Assembly (NCBI GenBank): GCA_032988165.1
Contig: JANTQF010000029.1
Coordinates: 1-64,000, forward strand
DNA length: 64,000 nt
Direction: 5' to 3'
From: Emmonsiellopsis sp. PD_33
Taxonomy: Eukaryota > Ascomycota > Eurotiomycetes > Onygenales > Ajellomycetaceae
Numbering within the stretch: position 1 is the stretch's first letter; every line of letters starts with the position of its first letter. A program made the position numbers and the translations under genes. The notes beneath the pieces are model-generated. The model had not been told where the DNA came from. It saw only the letters and a list, made by a program, of their open reading frames with translations, and ran no database searches. Shown here one piece after another: positions 47,610 to 58,545 of the stretch.

Positions 47610-48940
47610 ATGACTCCTCTGAAGAAGGCTGGTACTAATATTAGTACTAGTATTAGTAGAGCATTCTGAAGTAAGGCTCAAGCTAAAGAAGAAGCTAGTC
47701 TAAGTAAAATGAACCTCTACATTTATTACATAATTAATTTTATTAAGAATAGTTGATCTGATCATATCTGTAGCAAGGTTAAAGATACTATAAAAGCATG
47801 CCTCTAATATATAAAGGATAAGAAAAGCTGTCAAATAGTCCCAAATAACATGTTAGAAGAAGTTAAGAGTATTCTTATGTTTCAAGCTAATTATATTACT
47901 ATCATTCTGTTATTATTAAAAGAGATAAAGAGAAAGATCCTCACTATTAATATTTTTATCTTGAAGATGAAAATTAAATTATATCTTATATTAATTTCTA
48001 AAACCTCAATTAAGGGGAAGTCTGCTGCTGCTGTATCTGAGATGACTGAGCCTAAATTTACTTCACTTAATGATATTAGAATGAAGGGGCTGAAGGTTAT
48101 AAGAAAGATAGTAGATTATTTCCATGAGATATCTTAGCTTATAAATATATAGTATAAGTATAATACTAAGATACTTGAGGCTGTTAATAGAGTATATAAA
48201 TATTTATCTTATAGATATTTTTAATTCATATTAACATTATTTTAATATAGAGATTCAATTTAATTGCCTCTACTTTATATATTATTACTAGCTCTACTTC
48301 TACTTTTACTCTGACTTCAGCTTTAGCTTATTCTTATCTTCATGCCCACCATTCTGCATCTGCTGTAAGTAAATCTGAAATACTAAAAACTCTGAAATCT
48401 CTAAAATAATCATTGGAATATAGATGAAATATAGAATTTTAATGACTAAAACCCCTCTTCTCAAGCATTAGATGAGAGAGTATATAAATACTCTACTAAA
48501 TATCTATAGCTTCTTCTCTACTTCTATCAGCCATGCTAGGTTTATTGCTTTTTCTCCTGCTTGTAGCTGTCCACCCATTCAAGTTTACTATACTAGCATG
48601 TATGATGGAAACCCTCTACCTCAAATAGCTAGTATGTATGTAATCCCTCCACCTTAAATAGCTAGTATGTATGTAGTTTCTCCACCTCTATCTACATCTT
48701 TTCTAGCCTCTCTATCAGCCTCTCTATCTGCACCTTTATCTACCTCTCTATCTGCATCTTTATCTACTTCTCTGCCTGCATCTTCATCTGCTCTTCTGCC
48801 TGCACCTTCTGCCTCTCCCACTGTAGCATCTGAGAGTGAGTTTGATGAGTTCTGTCTACTGGATGAGGAATTTAATACTATAAGTAATGATGAGGAAAGT
48901 AAGAAGACTAAAGAAACATCTAAGGAGATATTCTAGTTGA
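47610..48940 (+). other. Broken coding-like and low-complexity stretch inside the element
   Basis: From about 47613 a frame with scattered TAG/TGA codons reads as a Lys/Ile-rich protein relic ending near 48137 (SAAAVSEMTEPKFTSLNDI). From about 48670 to 48830 a Ser/Pro/Leu-rich tract is built from TCTCTATCTGCA-type repeats. Neither part is recognised, and both lack CpG like the rest of the element. Confidence 0.35.
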
Positions 48941-49184
48941 AAATTGATTCTAATATAAATAGATAGTTAAGTTAGATAGCTAAGTTAAAATGAAGTTATT
49001 TAGTCTTTTGAATATTACTTTCTATTAATTAATAATAACTAATTAATTATCTTAAGAGCTCTAACAGTGATATTAGGCTATTAGCTGGCTAGTGCCAAGC
49101 ATAATTTACATTAATTAATAATATATAAAAATTTTTTATTATTTTCTTCTTCTTCTTCTTCTTCTTCTTCTTTATTATTTCTAT

Positions 49185-49815
49185 CTCTAATCACAACATC
49201 ATCACTCAGATCATCTATTAAGATCACTGATGATAAGATCTTTACCTGTGCCTATACTTATAAGCTTAAGTACTATAGTATTAAGTATGGTCTCACTAAC
49301 ACCAGCCTTCTATTCAGCCTGGATGAGGACTTCACCAGTGTTGAGGAGCTCAAGAAAGAGTACACCCTGACTGAGGCTGCTGAGACTGATGATGACTCCC
49401 ACTGCCTCTTTAAGGCTGTCTTTAATGTTAGTTTTTACTATATTCCTACTGATACTTGTATCTTTACTGTTATGAAAAATATGTCTGATAGTAGCATCTT
49501 TATTCCCCACTCTAAGAACTGCTTTCTTAGCTATAATATTGAGATTAAAAAGCTCAACATTGAGACTCTATATAAGTATATCTTCAGTGGTCATATTACT
49601 GAGTATATAGAGGGTCTCACTAATAGCAACAAGGAGCACTTCACATCCTGATTTCAAAAGTATATTAACAATGAGGTTGATGTTGATGATCTCAAGGCCA
49701 TCTATAAGAATTCCTTTAAGAAGGAGAAGAGCACTAAGTTGAAGAAGATTAAGGCTAAGTAAAAGGCTGAGAGCTTGAAGTATAAGATTTAGAGACTTAT
49801 TAAGACTGAGAAGGA
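49185..49815 (+). pseudogene. rpl5: Mutated copy of ribosomal protein L5 (uL18) inside the element
   Basis: Translation in the frame of 49220 follows eukaryotic L5 in order: NIITQII near the start, a CAYTYKLKYYSIKYGLTN segment (family AYSHELxxYGIKHGLTN), EYTLTEAAETDDD, MKNMSDSSIFIPHS, a YIFSGHITEYIEGL segment (family YIFGGHVAEYMEGL), then FQKYINNEVDVDDLKAIYK and a basic Lys-rich tail. About 19 residues after GLTN are missing, a one-base slip lies before 49220, and in-frame stops occur at 49649, 49760 and 49790. A (TTC)n run immediately precedes it. No intron interrupts the about 190 codons seen. Arginine codons are systematically replaced by His, Cys or stop. It is a non-functional host-gene copy. 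Confidence 0.85.
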
Positions 49816-51299
49816 TTCATTACTCATAATAAATATAAAATATAGATATATGATAATAATAAATCACCTCATTACTTACTCTAAATAGGGAAGATAGTAT
49901 ATTCTTTTATGAGCCTCATCCTGTACTTCTACCTTTAATCTCTTTTACTTCAATGTCTTCTCCTTCACCTTTTTCTCAATAAATGATAACTGTCCTACCC
50001 TAATATATTAATTAGGAACCTATAGGTAGTCTCAGAATTATAGTAGCTTTTGCCAAGCTCTGATCATCATCAGGCTGTTTGCTGCTGAAGTTATTTTTAT
50101 ATCTAAAAAGATCTTCATTTTAACTATTAGATTAGTATATATATCTAACTTGATTAATACTCTATTATTATATTCTTTATTTGATTAACTTACTAGTTAG
50201 GTATTACTACCCAAGTTTACTTGACTTTTCAAAGTCAATTACTAGGCAAACTCAGAAAAAGACATGGAAAAATTTCTCCTGAGAGAAATTACAGAAGAAG
50301 ATTGAGAATAGAGATTTATATGATATATAAAGATGTCAGTCTACATTAGGATCCTCTGCTTTGATAATGTTGATTTTATTTGTAATTTATTACTATATTG
50401 TTAGCATAAATCTATAATACTGGTCTAAACTGACTTATTTGAAGTAGTGATAAACTCTGATTCTTTCACTCTTTTATTTAATTTAGGACCTTCTCTTACT
50501 CACTCAACTAGATACTTAGATCCTCTGCTTCCTCAGAGAATATCATCTCTATAATAAAGTTACTCTTTTTCTTTATGAAGGAGAGGATGTATATTTACAC
50601 TGCCTCCCACTGAAGGTAGTTCTTTCTCAGTTTGATTGTGATCTTATATCATGCTACATCAGAATGTGGGACTCTAGCTTTTTATTACTTTTTAGTTGTG
50701 CTGTCTAGCTGTGTCTCTAACTCCTAACTGTAAGTCTGATTCTACTCTTACTCTTCCTCTTTCTGTTCTGATCTTCTTTTTACCCCCCTTACTTTTCTTC
50801 ATTAGCTATTTTGGGTTCAATCATCATCAAGTAAGACTTGATCTATAACATTTAGATCCTATTTCATTGTAAATTTCTCTTTAATCTTATAGATTTTATT
50901 CATGAAATATACTACTATCATTTCTATCCATCTGATGAGCTAATAGGTAAATACAATAGATTTTAAAAGATAATCTCTAGAACTCTCTACTTCTGACATT
51001 TTTTTAAAGGGTAATCTCTGCACTTCTGACATCTTTTTTGGAATTAGCCCCTCTAAGGCTTAAAAAATGACTAAATACCTATAATATACCTTCTGAATCT
51101 TTCTAATTTCATAATAACAACAACAACAACATCCCCTAACTTCATCTCATTAAGTATCTAGTACAACTACTGAAGGACCATTAAAATGAGGCAATTCAAG
51201 TATTAAGATTGAAAAAAGTACATTCTCAGGCTATCTATTCATTGGGATTTCAATGCCAGCCACAGAACTCATGTTACTCACTAATCCCTATCATCTGAT

Positions 51300-54200
51300 A
51301 CTACTTTCAGGCAAGATGATTGCATTTTACCATCTATTAAAGATAATAATAACTTTAAGATAGACTCTGATAGTGATATAGAGCCTACTAAAGTATATAT
51401 TTAAGCTTCTACTTCTATATTTATCTCTAATACTAATGAAATATAGGATGTTGGGAGCTATGATCCTCAATCTGAAGATAGTAGCAATAAGATTCCAAAG
51501 AACTTCAATATACAGTAGCTATTAGAAAGTCAACTGGAAAATAGCATAAACATTCAAGAGGTTGAGGAAAAGATTGAGGAAGAAATTGATGAAGAGATTA
51601 AGAAAAAGACCTAGAGAAATATTACATTAGATGCTCTATCTATTAAAAATGCTCTAATAGATGCTGATGATATCAATCCTACTACAATTTTACCACATAA
51701 ATATAGTATTAGAGATATCAATACATTTATGTTAGTAATGGGGCTATGGTGCAAGAATTCAGAAATTTCAAGAGAGTAGTATTACTCTTTCTTGTAGATT
51801 CTCAAGTCTCTTCAGAACATTACATCTATATATACTCTTCCCAAAGGGTTATCTACACTCAAGAAGGCATGCTAGGCTCAGTTCTCAATTCTCCCAGTCT
51901 GAACAACTGAGATACTAATAATATTAAAATCTCAGATGCTGACACTTTCACCAGCCCAGAAGAAAGCTACCAAGAAATCTATGAGTACTATATACTTTTA
52001 GGATTTAATTGCCCTAGTGAAGTTTCTCCTATAATTATCTACATTTCAAAGCAAGCTACATATTAGTATGGCAGAGCTCATTAACAAGCTAAAAGAGTTA
52101 TAGTACTTAAGAAGCTGAGGAGCTTCTATTAAGTATAACTCTAGCTATCTACCTTAATACTCACTGACAAATAAACTGATATTCTCATTAGATTTCATCA
52201 AGTATAAATATAAGAAGACAACATGTCAATGCAGTAGTAATTCAGCAATGCATCATTTTGGAAGAACTCTCTACATCAGAAGAGATTATAAAATCAATTT
52301 GCTGCTTTGAAATCATATAGTTATAGAAATTCAAGGTATGCTTTGCTATTTATCTGATCTCTATCAGGATAAATTAGCACATCTAGATCCCCTATTTGGG
52401 ACCAAGAAATTAATTCCCATTGAGAATCAAGCATTCTTTATTCAAGCTGAAAAAATCATATTCCAAGTGGATGTCTTCATTAACATCATCTTTAATACCT
52501 CTGAAAGTAACATAAGATCTTCATCATATAATCCAACTCAGTACTTTGTCTGAAGGATTATTTGAACCTCCTCAAATAAAGTAATTATCTAGCTGTATTA
52601 TCAATCTACCCCTCTATACAGGAAATTAGAGATTAATGCATACAGAAGATATGCACTTGAGAGTCTATTTTACTCTGACAAAAAGATCATATCTCTTCTG
52701 TACCAACTTTTCATTGATGGGTTTGACTTATACTGAAATATATATTAGAGCCTAATGAGATGCTATATAATCCCTACTCTGAATGCATCTGAATGTTCTA
52801 AATAGATGAATGTTTTTATCCTTACATTTAGACCTCATAAAATAAATTTTCTAGATGTCATTGATAGTCTATCTTCAGAGCTAGCAAAGCTTGACTATTC
52901 TAGAGTTGGAATGATCATTAATAAAGAGGCTGTACAAGTCATTGCATTCTATATGGTCTTTCTTGGGAACATGCCTTAGTAGAATGATAATGCTGGTATT
53001 AAATGCCTAACTACAACACTTTCATGTCAGAATTGCATGATTAATAAGAAGAATTAGAAAAATCTTGCTTATAACCTTCAAATAAATAGCTGATATCATC
53101 ACCAGATGCAACATCTTCAGAATCAAATTGATAATACAACTGTTCAGACCTGAAAGAAGCAGTTATGCAAGTAATTCAGAATGAGTGCTAATTAAATACC
53201 ACTATTTAAAATATGTCTCAGTCTAAATCTGATGATATATTTCCCATCAGACTCATATCATAGTAAATACTCTAAAATCTCAAAAATTGCACATTATGTT
53301 CTCATCTCCTGCATGTTATCTTAATCAGGGTAAAAGTAATATTTATAGATGCTACACACCTTCTCATTTCTCTGAGGCTGAGGCTATTTATAATCTTTAT
53401 TAATACATCTTGAATCATACTAACTACAGGAGCATACTCAGGCCTCAGTTATAATCTCCCTGATTCTCTAATTGTGCATGATAAATGAATGGATCAATTC
53501 AGCTGTGCTGTCCATTCTGCCTATTATATTCTCATCCTCAGAAGCATCTCCAAAAAGCCTGATAGTAAATGTATTTGTATCTATTACTAGAAGTAATGTG
53601 ATTCTTGTGTTAGCTTTACCAAAGGTGTATAATTTCAACAAGGCAGCTGAGATAATTTTACATGCCCAATAACAACTATAGAAGCTCCTTAAGGTAGTAG
53701 CCCAGGCTGTGCCTTAAGGATAGTCCCATTTGGCATTCTATACTAAGTCTATTGCAAGTTAGTTTGCCTCATCAGGGTCTGATGGACCAGCCCCTAATAT
53801 TGACATTAAGATTGATAATCTAATAGAGTTAATTAAAAAGGTTCAATTCCTTTAGGATATAAAAGCCTACTCTAATATGCATATTGAATTACATTATATC
53901 AATCAGATTAAAGAGTATGGAGTTACAAATAATTGCAATGTTCTAGTGGATGAAGATAAATATTAGAACTATAAATACTTAGTCCTTCAAATAAATCATC
54001 AGGATGTGGAAAAGATATTGCTAGTTCAAAAAAGCTTTTGATGTACTTTGCAGCTTGAACTTCAGAGCTCATTTAATGAGATAGATCAAGGCCTCCAGGC
54101 AAAAATGCAGAAAATCAATTAATAATGCCTAGCCCTTTTTCAGAGTCTTCTAAAGCTTGATACTCATAATATTGAAGCTAACTTGAATTCTCACAACATT

Positions 54201-54930
54201 ATTCTTTAAGTATTATCTAAACATGAGGCAGTTTATGTCTGGTTTCAAATACCAGCTTGCAGCAAGATGAATATATTTAATATCAAAAGTATAAATCTAT
54301 CACTTGTTGAAATCCTACATCCCTTTCTCAAAAAGCTTCAAAATACCTATGAAATTGACTGGAAAAAGTCCTCAACAACTAAGCTAAACTTCCAGGTAGT
54401 TTAGTTCTTTCAAAACATCAGCTTCTACTTTCCTGATTGAACACAAAGGATGACAATCTCACAGAGGGATGTTATTAATTATTGGAACTTGAAGATAGAG
54501 TAGATAACTACCATCTTTATTCATACATTAGATGAGAAGAAGTACATATTTTTCTTCATTATTTAATTGCAGATAATGCAATAAGATCAGCTACTAAATC
54601 TTCTAATTCTTAGAACAAATAAGAGTAATAACTCCTATATAATTGTCAGACTGCCTGTAATCCCCCAATCAAGCTTATATATAATCTCAGTTAATACACT
54701 ACCTGCTCCTCCTACTCCTCTCACTCTGACTGCTCTGACTACTCTAACTACTCTAACTACTTTAATTACTTTAATTGCTCTGACTACTTCAACTACTCTA
54801 CTTACTTCATCTATAGTACTAATATCTGCTTTCTATTCCTACCTAACTACTGATCCTACTGCAAATAATCTATCATTTGACTATGCTAGTAGATATCTTA
54901 TGCTTTGCTTATGAGAAGTCTCATTTCTAT
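51300..54930 (+). pseudogene. Transposase relic, large fungal DNA-transposon type
   Basis: Plus-strand pieces in changing frames, with many stops, match from memory one family of large transposases abundant in filamentous fungi: near 51715-51760 INTFMLVMGLWCKNSEISRE; near 52335-52550 a DLYQDKLAHLDPLFGTKK segment; near 53330-53420 a YTPSHFSEAEAIYNLY segment; near 53880-54040 HIELHYINQIKEYG, then NVLVDEDKY and NHQDVEKILLVQ. The order fits a single protein of about 1100-1200 residues on the + strand. I cannot name the superfamily with confidence. No open stretch exceeds about 70 codons, so it is not functional. Confidence 0.65.
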
Positions 54931-55079
54931 GATTTAATTGATTATTCAATGAAATCAGGTGTTTTTGTAATACTAGATAAAAAAAATGCAATGAAATTGA
55001 ATCTAATAGAGTAAAGCTAAGTAAGTAATAGTAGTGGTAGTGATAGTAGTAGTAGTAGGGTTTCCAACAGGTTTGTTGG

Positions 55080-55321
55080 ATGTCATCTGATGGTTAACTG
55101 ACTGTCAACTGACCATCAACTATCTATTTATTTGATTAGAGGGGAGTCAACTAGCTGTCTATTTAATTAGGTGGGTGTCAATTCCAAATTAAATGTCTAT
55201 CAAAAGTTGACAGTTAAGGGAGATTTATGGTTGTTAGTGTATAGTTCTGAGAAAACTGTTGGAGGAAGTTGATGGTTGGTTGACTGTCAGTCAACTGTTG
55301 GATGACAGTTTTTTGGAGCCA
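55080..55321. repeat. Right-end subterminal palindromic repeats of the element
   Basis: Repeated TTGACTGTCAGTCAACTG-type and GTTAACTGACTGTCAACTG-type strings, with (C)ATCAAC boxes, matching the left-end repeats in reverse orientation. The last clear copy ends just before TTTTTTGGAGCCAT. Confidence 0.6.
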
Positions 55322-55976
55322 TATATTTCTGGTATGGTTCCAAGGTTACTACCTACCTAGGTATCAGGTGTACTAGTATTTATTAATAAATCAACCTTAT
55401 GAGCAGAGAATTTGTTTTCGGACGGCCATTATTAAATACAACCAAAGGTTAAATGCCCAGAATACACAACTCCTGGATGAGTAACTATCCATACTCCTAT
55501 CAGAACCGTCAACCGCCATCTTCAATTCAAGTTAAGAAGCTTGCCACCACCTAGGCACCGCCACATCCAGACACCTCATCCGAGGAGTGACATCCTTCTC
55601 CAGAAAGAGTTACTCCAGGAAGAGACCAGGTCCAGTGGACTGACCTATCTGATTGGCAACACGTTTAATTCTTTTCCTTTTTGGATGCCCATTGGGCGAG
55701 TACACAAGTGATGTGCACGAATGGTTTGTGATCTTAAATTCCACTCGTATTTTCTTGAGCCATTGCTTGGTTGCGAACTGAAACATATATACGAGATTGA
55801 CATCATATACCTGGTGAAGGGATGGCCCATATGTCCATAAGTAGGAGCGGTGTGCTCTTCCTGGACCTTGCAAAAAAAAGGATCTCTCTTCGAATTTCTC
55901 TGCCTCTTTCTCAATCTCCATTTTTTTTCCGGGACACATCGATATCATTCGAGAATTTTCACATAAGACACCAATA
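55322..55976. other. Upstream region of the secreted cysteine-rich gene
   Basis: CpG reappears at 55409, marking the return to normal DNA. An opposite-strand open frame (55610-56014) overlaps the promoter and the signal-peptide exon and is judged a shadow. Confidence 0.45.
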
Positions 55977-56553
55977 ATGCATTTTGCAAAGCCACTCGCT
56001 TTTCTTCTGTTCAATCTTGCTCTTGCATGTATGTCTTCTCCTTTATTGCCGGGATGACTTTGGAAACATTTTTTTGCGTGTCAGGGAGAATATTGAATAT
56101 TACCCCCTTCTGGTGGTGGACCTTATGATCCTGTCAATACAATCTAACATCCTTACCCCTTAATAGGCGCCCAATATGATAAGGGATGCGGTACTGCTGA
56201 TGCCTGCGTCCTGACGGAGACCTGCATGACTATTACCCGCACGATTCCCGCAACAACAACTACTATCGCCACTTGTGCCCCGACTCCAACCTGTGCATAT
56301 GTGTACCGTGAGTATTTTCGGAACTTGCTTCCATTGAACGATTACCCAACACTAACACACCTATCCAGAGGACTGTACCTCTGGGGGGGGCACTGGCTTA
56401 CCTTGCTGCTCTCAATACTGTGCTGCGACCAAGTGCCGGCCCACTGACCCCAAGTGGCCAAATTGCAAGGAGGATCTAATGGCTTGTGAGAAGGACGAGG
56501 ATTGCTGCTATAAAAACAAGTGTACGAACGGTTTCTGCCGCAAGCCTGAATGA
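55977..56553 (+). CDS. Small secreted cysteine-rich protein with cystine-knot-type spacing
   Basis: Exons are 55977-56028, 56167-56307 and 56369-56553 (introns 138 and 61 bp), 125 residues. Residues 1 to about 17 form a signal peptide (basic start, then FLLFNLALA). Seventeen cysteines follow from residue 18 on, with a Thr-rich central segment. The C-terminal part reads C-X6-C-X5-CC-X4-C-X4-C, the classical inhibitor cystine knot pattern. A partial version (C-X9-CC-X3-C-X4-C) lies just before it. Fungal proteins of this size and Cys content are often apoplastic effectors or defence peptides; I infer an extracellular role, but the target is unknown. It stands alone beside the decayed element. 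Confidence 0.8.
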
Positions 56554-58545
56554 ATCGACCGTGGGGAATTGATTTGCAACTGAGCGCAGCGGACGACAGT
56601 CATATTGGCGCGCTGCATCCGTCTGCAGCCATCCAGTTAATTGTTAGCAAGAGATGGAAACTGGCGGGTGTTGATTATCTTCTCGGGAACTATAAAGGAG
56701 GTTCGGGTGGGAACCTAATATTAGCCATGCCCACTCGCGTTTCATTAAGAAAATCTCTCGAAGCCGAGCTATCCCAGGCTCCTCTTTGAATGTCTGTATT
56801 TATGACGATATCAAACCAGAATTAATAAGGTGATATGCGCGTATATCCCACCTGAATCCAAGTTAATGTTCCAGCCCAGAAGGGGGGCGGACGAGATGCT
56901 TCTGGTAGCGCGGGTAGTAACCGTCGCATGTCCCTGTGATAGGGAGATGGATGTCCAATAGGCGGACCGAGCAGTCTTATGAGAATCAATCCAAGTGCCG
57001 CTTGGGAAAGATATATGAAGCTGAAGCCTGACGGTGCATGTCATCATACCGAAGTAGAACTGATTCGATGGCGTCCCTGGGACGAGGCACGATGGGGATC
57101 GCCTTCTTCCCCTGTCTTTTTATAGTCATCAAGTAGAAATGATCCGCTGCAAGGGCTTCCCCTGAGACTCTGTCTTTATTCACATTTGGCGCTCAGCCTC
57201 GTATATGGGAAGCCGATCTCCATCATCTTCAAAAGAGTATTTTGGAATCTCAGCTGCAGCTGCGGCTGATTTGAAATTCTTCAATCTGCCAAAACACAAG
57301 GCCAGCGATTGGGTCAGAAAGTAAAAATAGAAAACCAAGGGCGCCTTCTCTCCATCATCTCTACAAATTTAATGCGCGGAGAGCTTGCAAATCGCCCTGG
57401 ACTCAGAACAAAGTATACTACTATCGCAACACCTCCCAATATCCTAACTCAGGCTGGGTGGTGTGTTGACACAGGAAATCATCACAGTCCAAAGGTAAAA
57501 AGAACAGCAGAAGTGCTCGGTGGCATCCAGTTGACGCCGTCAAATTTCAATGAGACCGGGCGCTGCCAGGAAATATATAGGCTGCGAATTGGCTATGTCA
57601 TCCAACAACAGTTGTTATGAAGCAGCTCACCGGGACCTGGCGATCTGGGGTAGTTTCTAGGGTTTAATAATAAGTTTGTATCCTCTGATGAGACAAATCA
57701 GAAGTCTCCATATGAAGAACAGGAAGGGATAAATCAGGAAATAAAAGTAATTAAAAGTCGAGGTGGAAGAGTCAAAATCCTTGAGCATGCACCCCAAGCA
57801 GGAAATAGATACTTCCCCTCAGGATGCCATATTTTTTTCAACTTTGAGCATCCGCCATCTCATCCTGGTCATATCAATTGCTGGAAACTTGAATGTTTGT
57901 GAAAGAAATGCGCTAAAAATGGCGTCGAAAAAGAGCCACTCTCAAGCCCATCCGAGCAGATTGCAGAATTCGGTCTAGGGCACGGCATTAGCGCGATTTC
58001 TTCGGCCAGCTTTCAACATCCACTTAGGGATAGGGGCTCGTATGAGTCGTATCTTGCAATTCTCATTTAGGCCGCCCAATTATTTCGCTTTTGGAGCCCG
58101 TAGCTTTGGATACCTGATGCTGCAAGGTTCAATTCAACCCTTTCGCTAGCCTATCAACAGAGGCACTGAAGGCGAGTTCGCCGGGAACAGCCACGCACTG
58201 AACATGGCTAGTTAGAACCGACAAGCACAGAGATCAGCCACTGCAGCAAATGCTTGGACATTCTTATGTCCAATTCAGGGAAAATTGCCGTACTGACAGG
58301 TGCCAGTTCGTATCTATATCCACTAATCCTATGGCCATGACTCCATGAGGTTGACGCTGAATTCAACAACGGGACAATCATCATTACATCATGAGAGTCG
58401 ATGCTGGCTATATATATGGCCAGGAAAGGTCGACTTTCAATCGGATATGGTTTCCAGATTCCGCTTCCCATTCCTCAAAGTACTCGTTTCTTTTTCCTTA
58501 ATTTTCTTGATTTCGTGTTATTTCTTTCAACGTCTATCTATCGAG
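56554..58545. other. Two-kilobase spacer, no gene supported
   Basis: Short frames occur on both strands (for example 56986-57183 minus) but have no motif, signal peptide or splice support. A relic cannot be excluded. Confidence 0.4.

Larger units (their letters stand above)
46944..55321. mobile_element. Decayed AT-rich DNA transposon, about 8.4 kb
   Basis: Base composition changes sharply to AT-rich and, on reading every line, no CG dinucleotide occurs from 46868 to 55408. The two ends carry matching clusters of short palindromic repeats (GACTGTCAA/TTGACAGTC). The right end read in reverse (TGGCTCCA then a CAACAGTTGACTGACAGTC run) loosely mirrors the left end (TGGGCCCA then CAACTGTCAACTGACTG), so terminal inverted repeats are likely though eroded. 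Inside are transposase-like relics, an rpl5 relic and low-complexity stretches, all with stops. Exact borders and target-site duplication could not be set by eye. No intact gene was seen inside. Confidence 0.8.

Noticed and set aside
49141..49182. (TTC)n tract read as a possible reverse poly(A) mark of a retrocopy
   Set aside because: A trinucleotide repeat on the 5' side of the L5 relic is not a poly(A) tail; it is more likely a simple repeat.
53833..53848. tRNA B-box-like GGTTCAATTCC in the mobile element
   Set aside because: No cloverleaf could be formed around it, and the stretch belongs to the transposase relic.
55610..56014. 134-codon minus-strand open frame
   Set aside because: It overlaps the signal-peptide exon and promoter of the secreted cysteine-rich gene; the peptide has no motif and no splice or promoter support.
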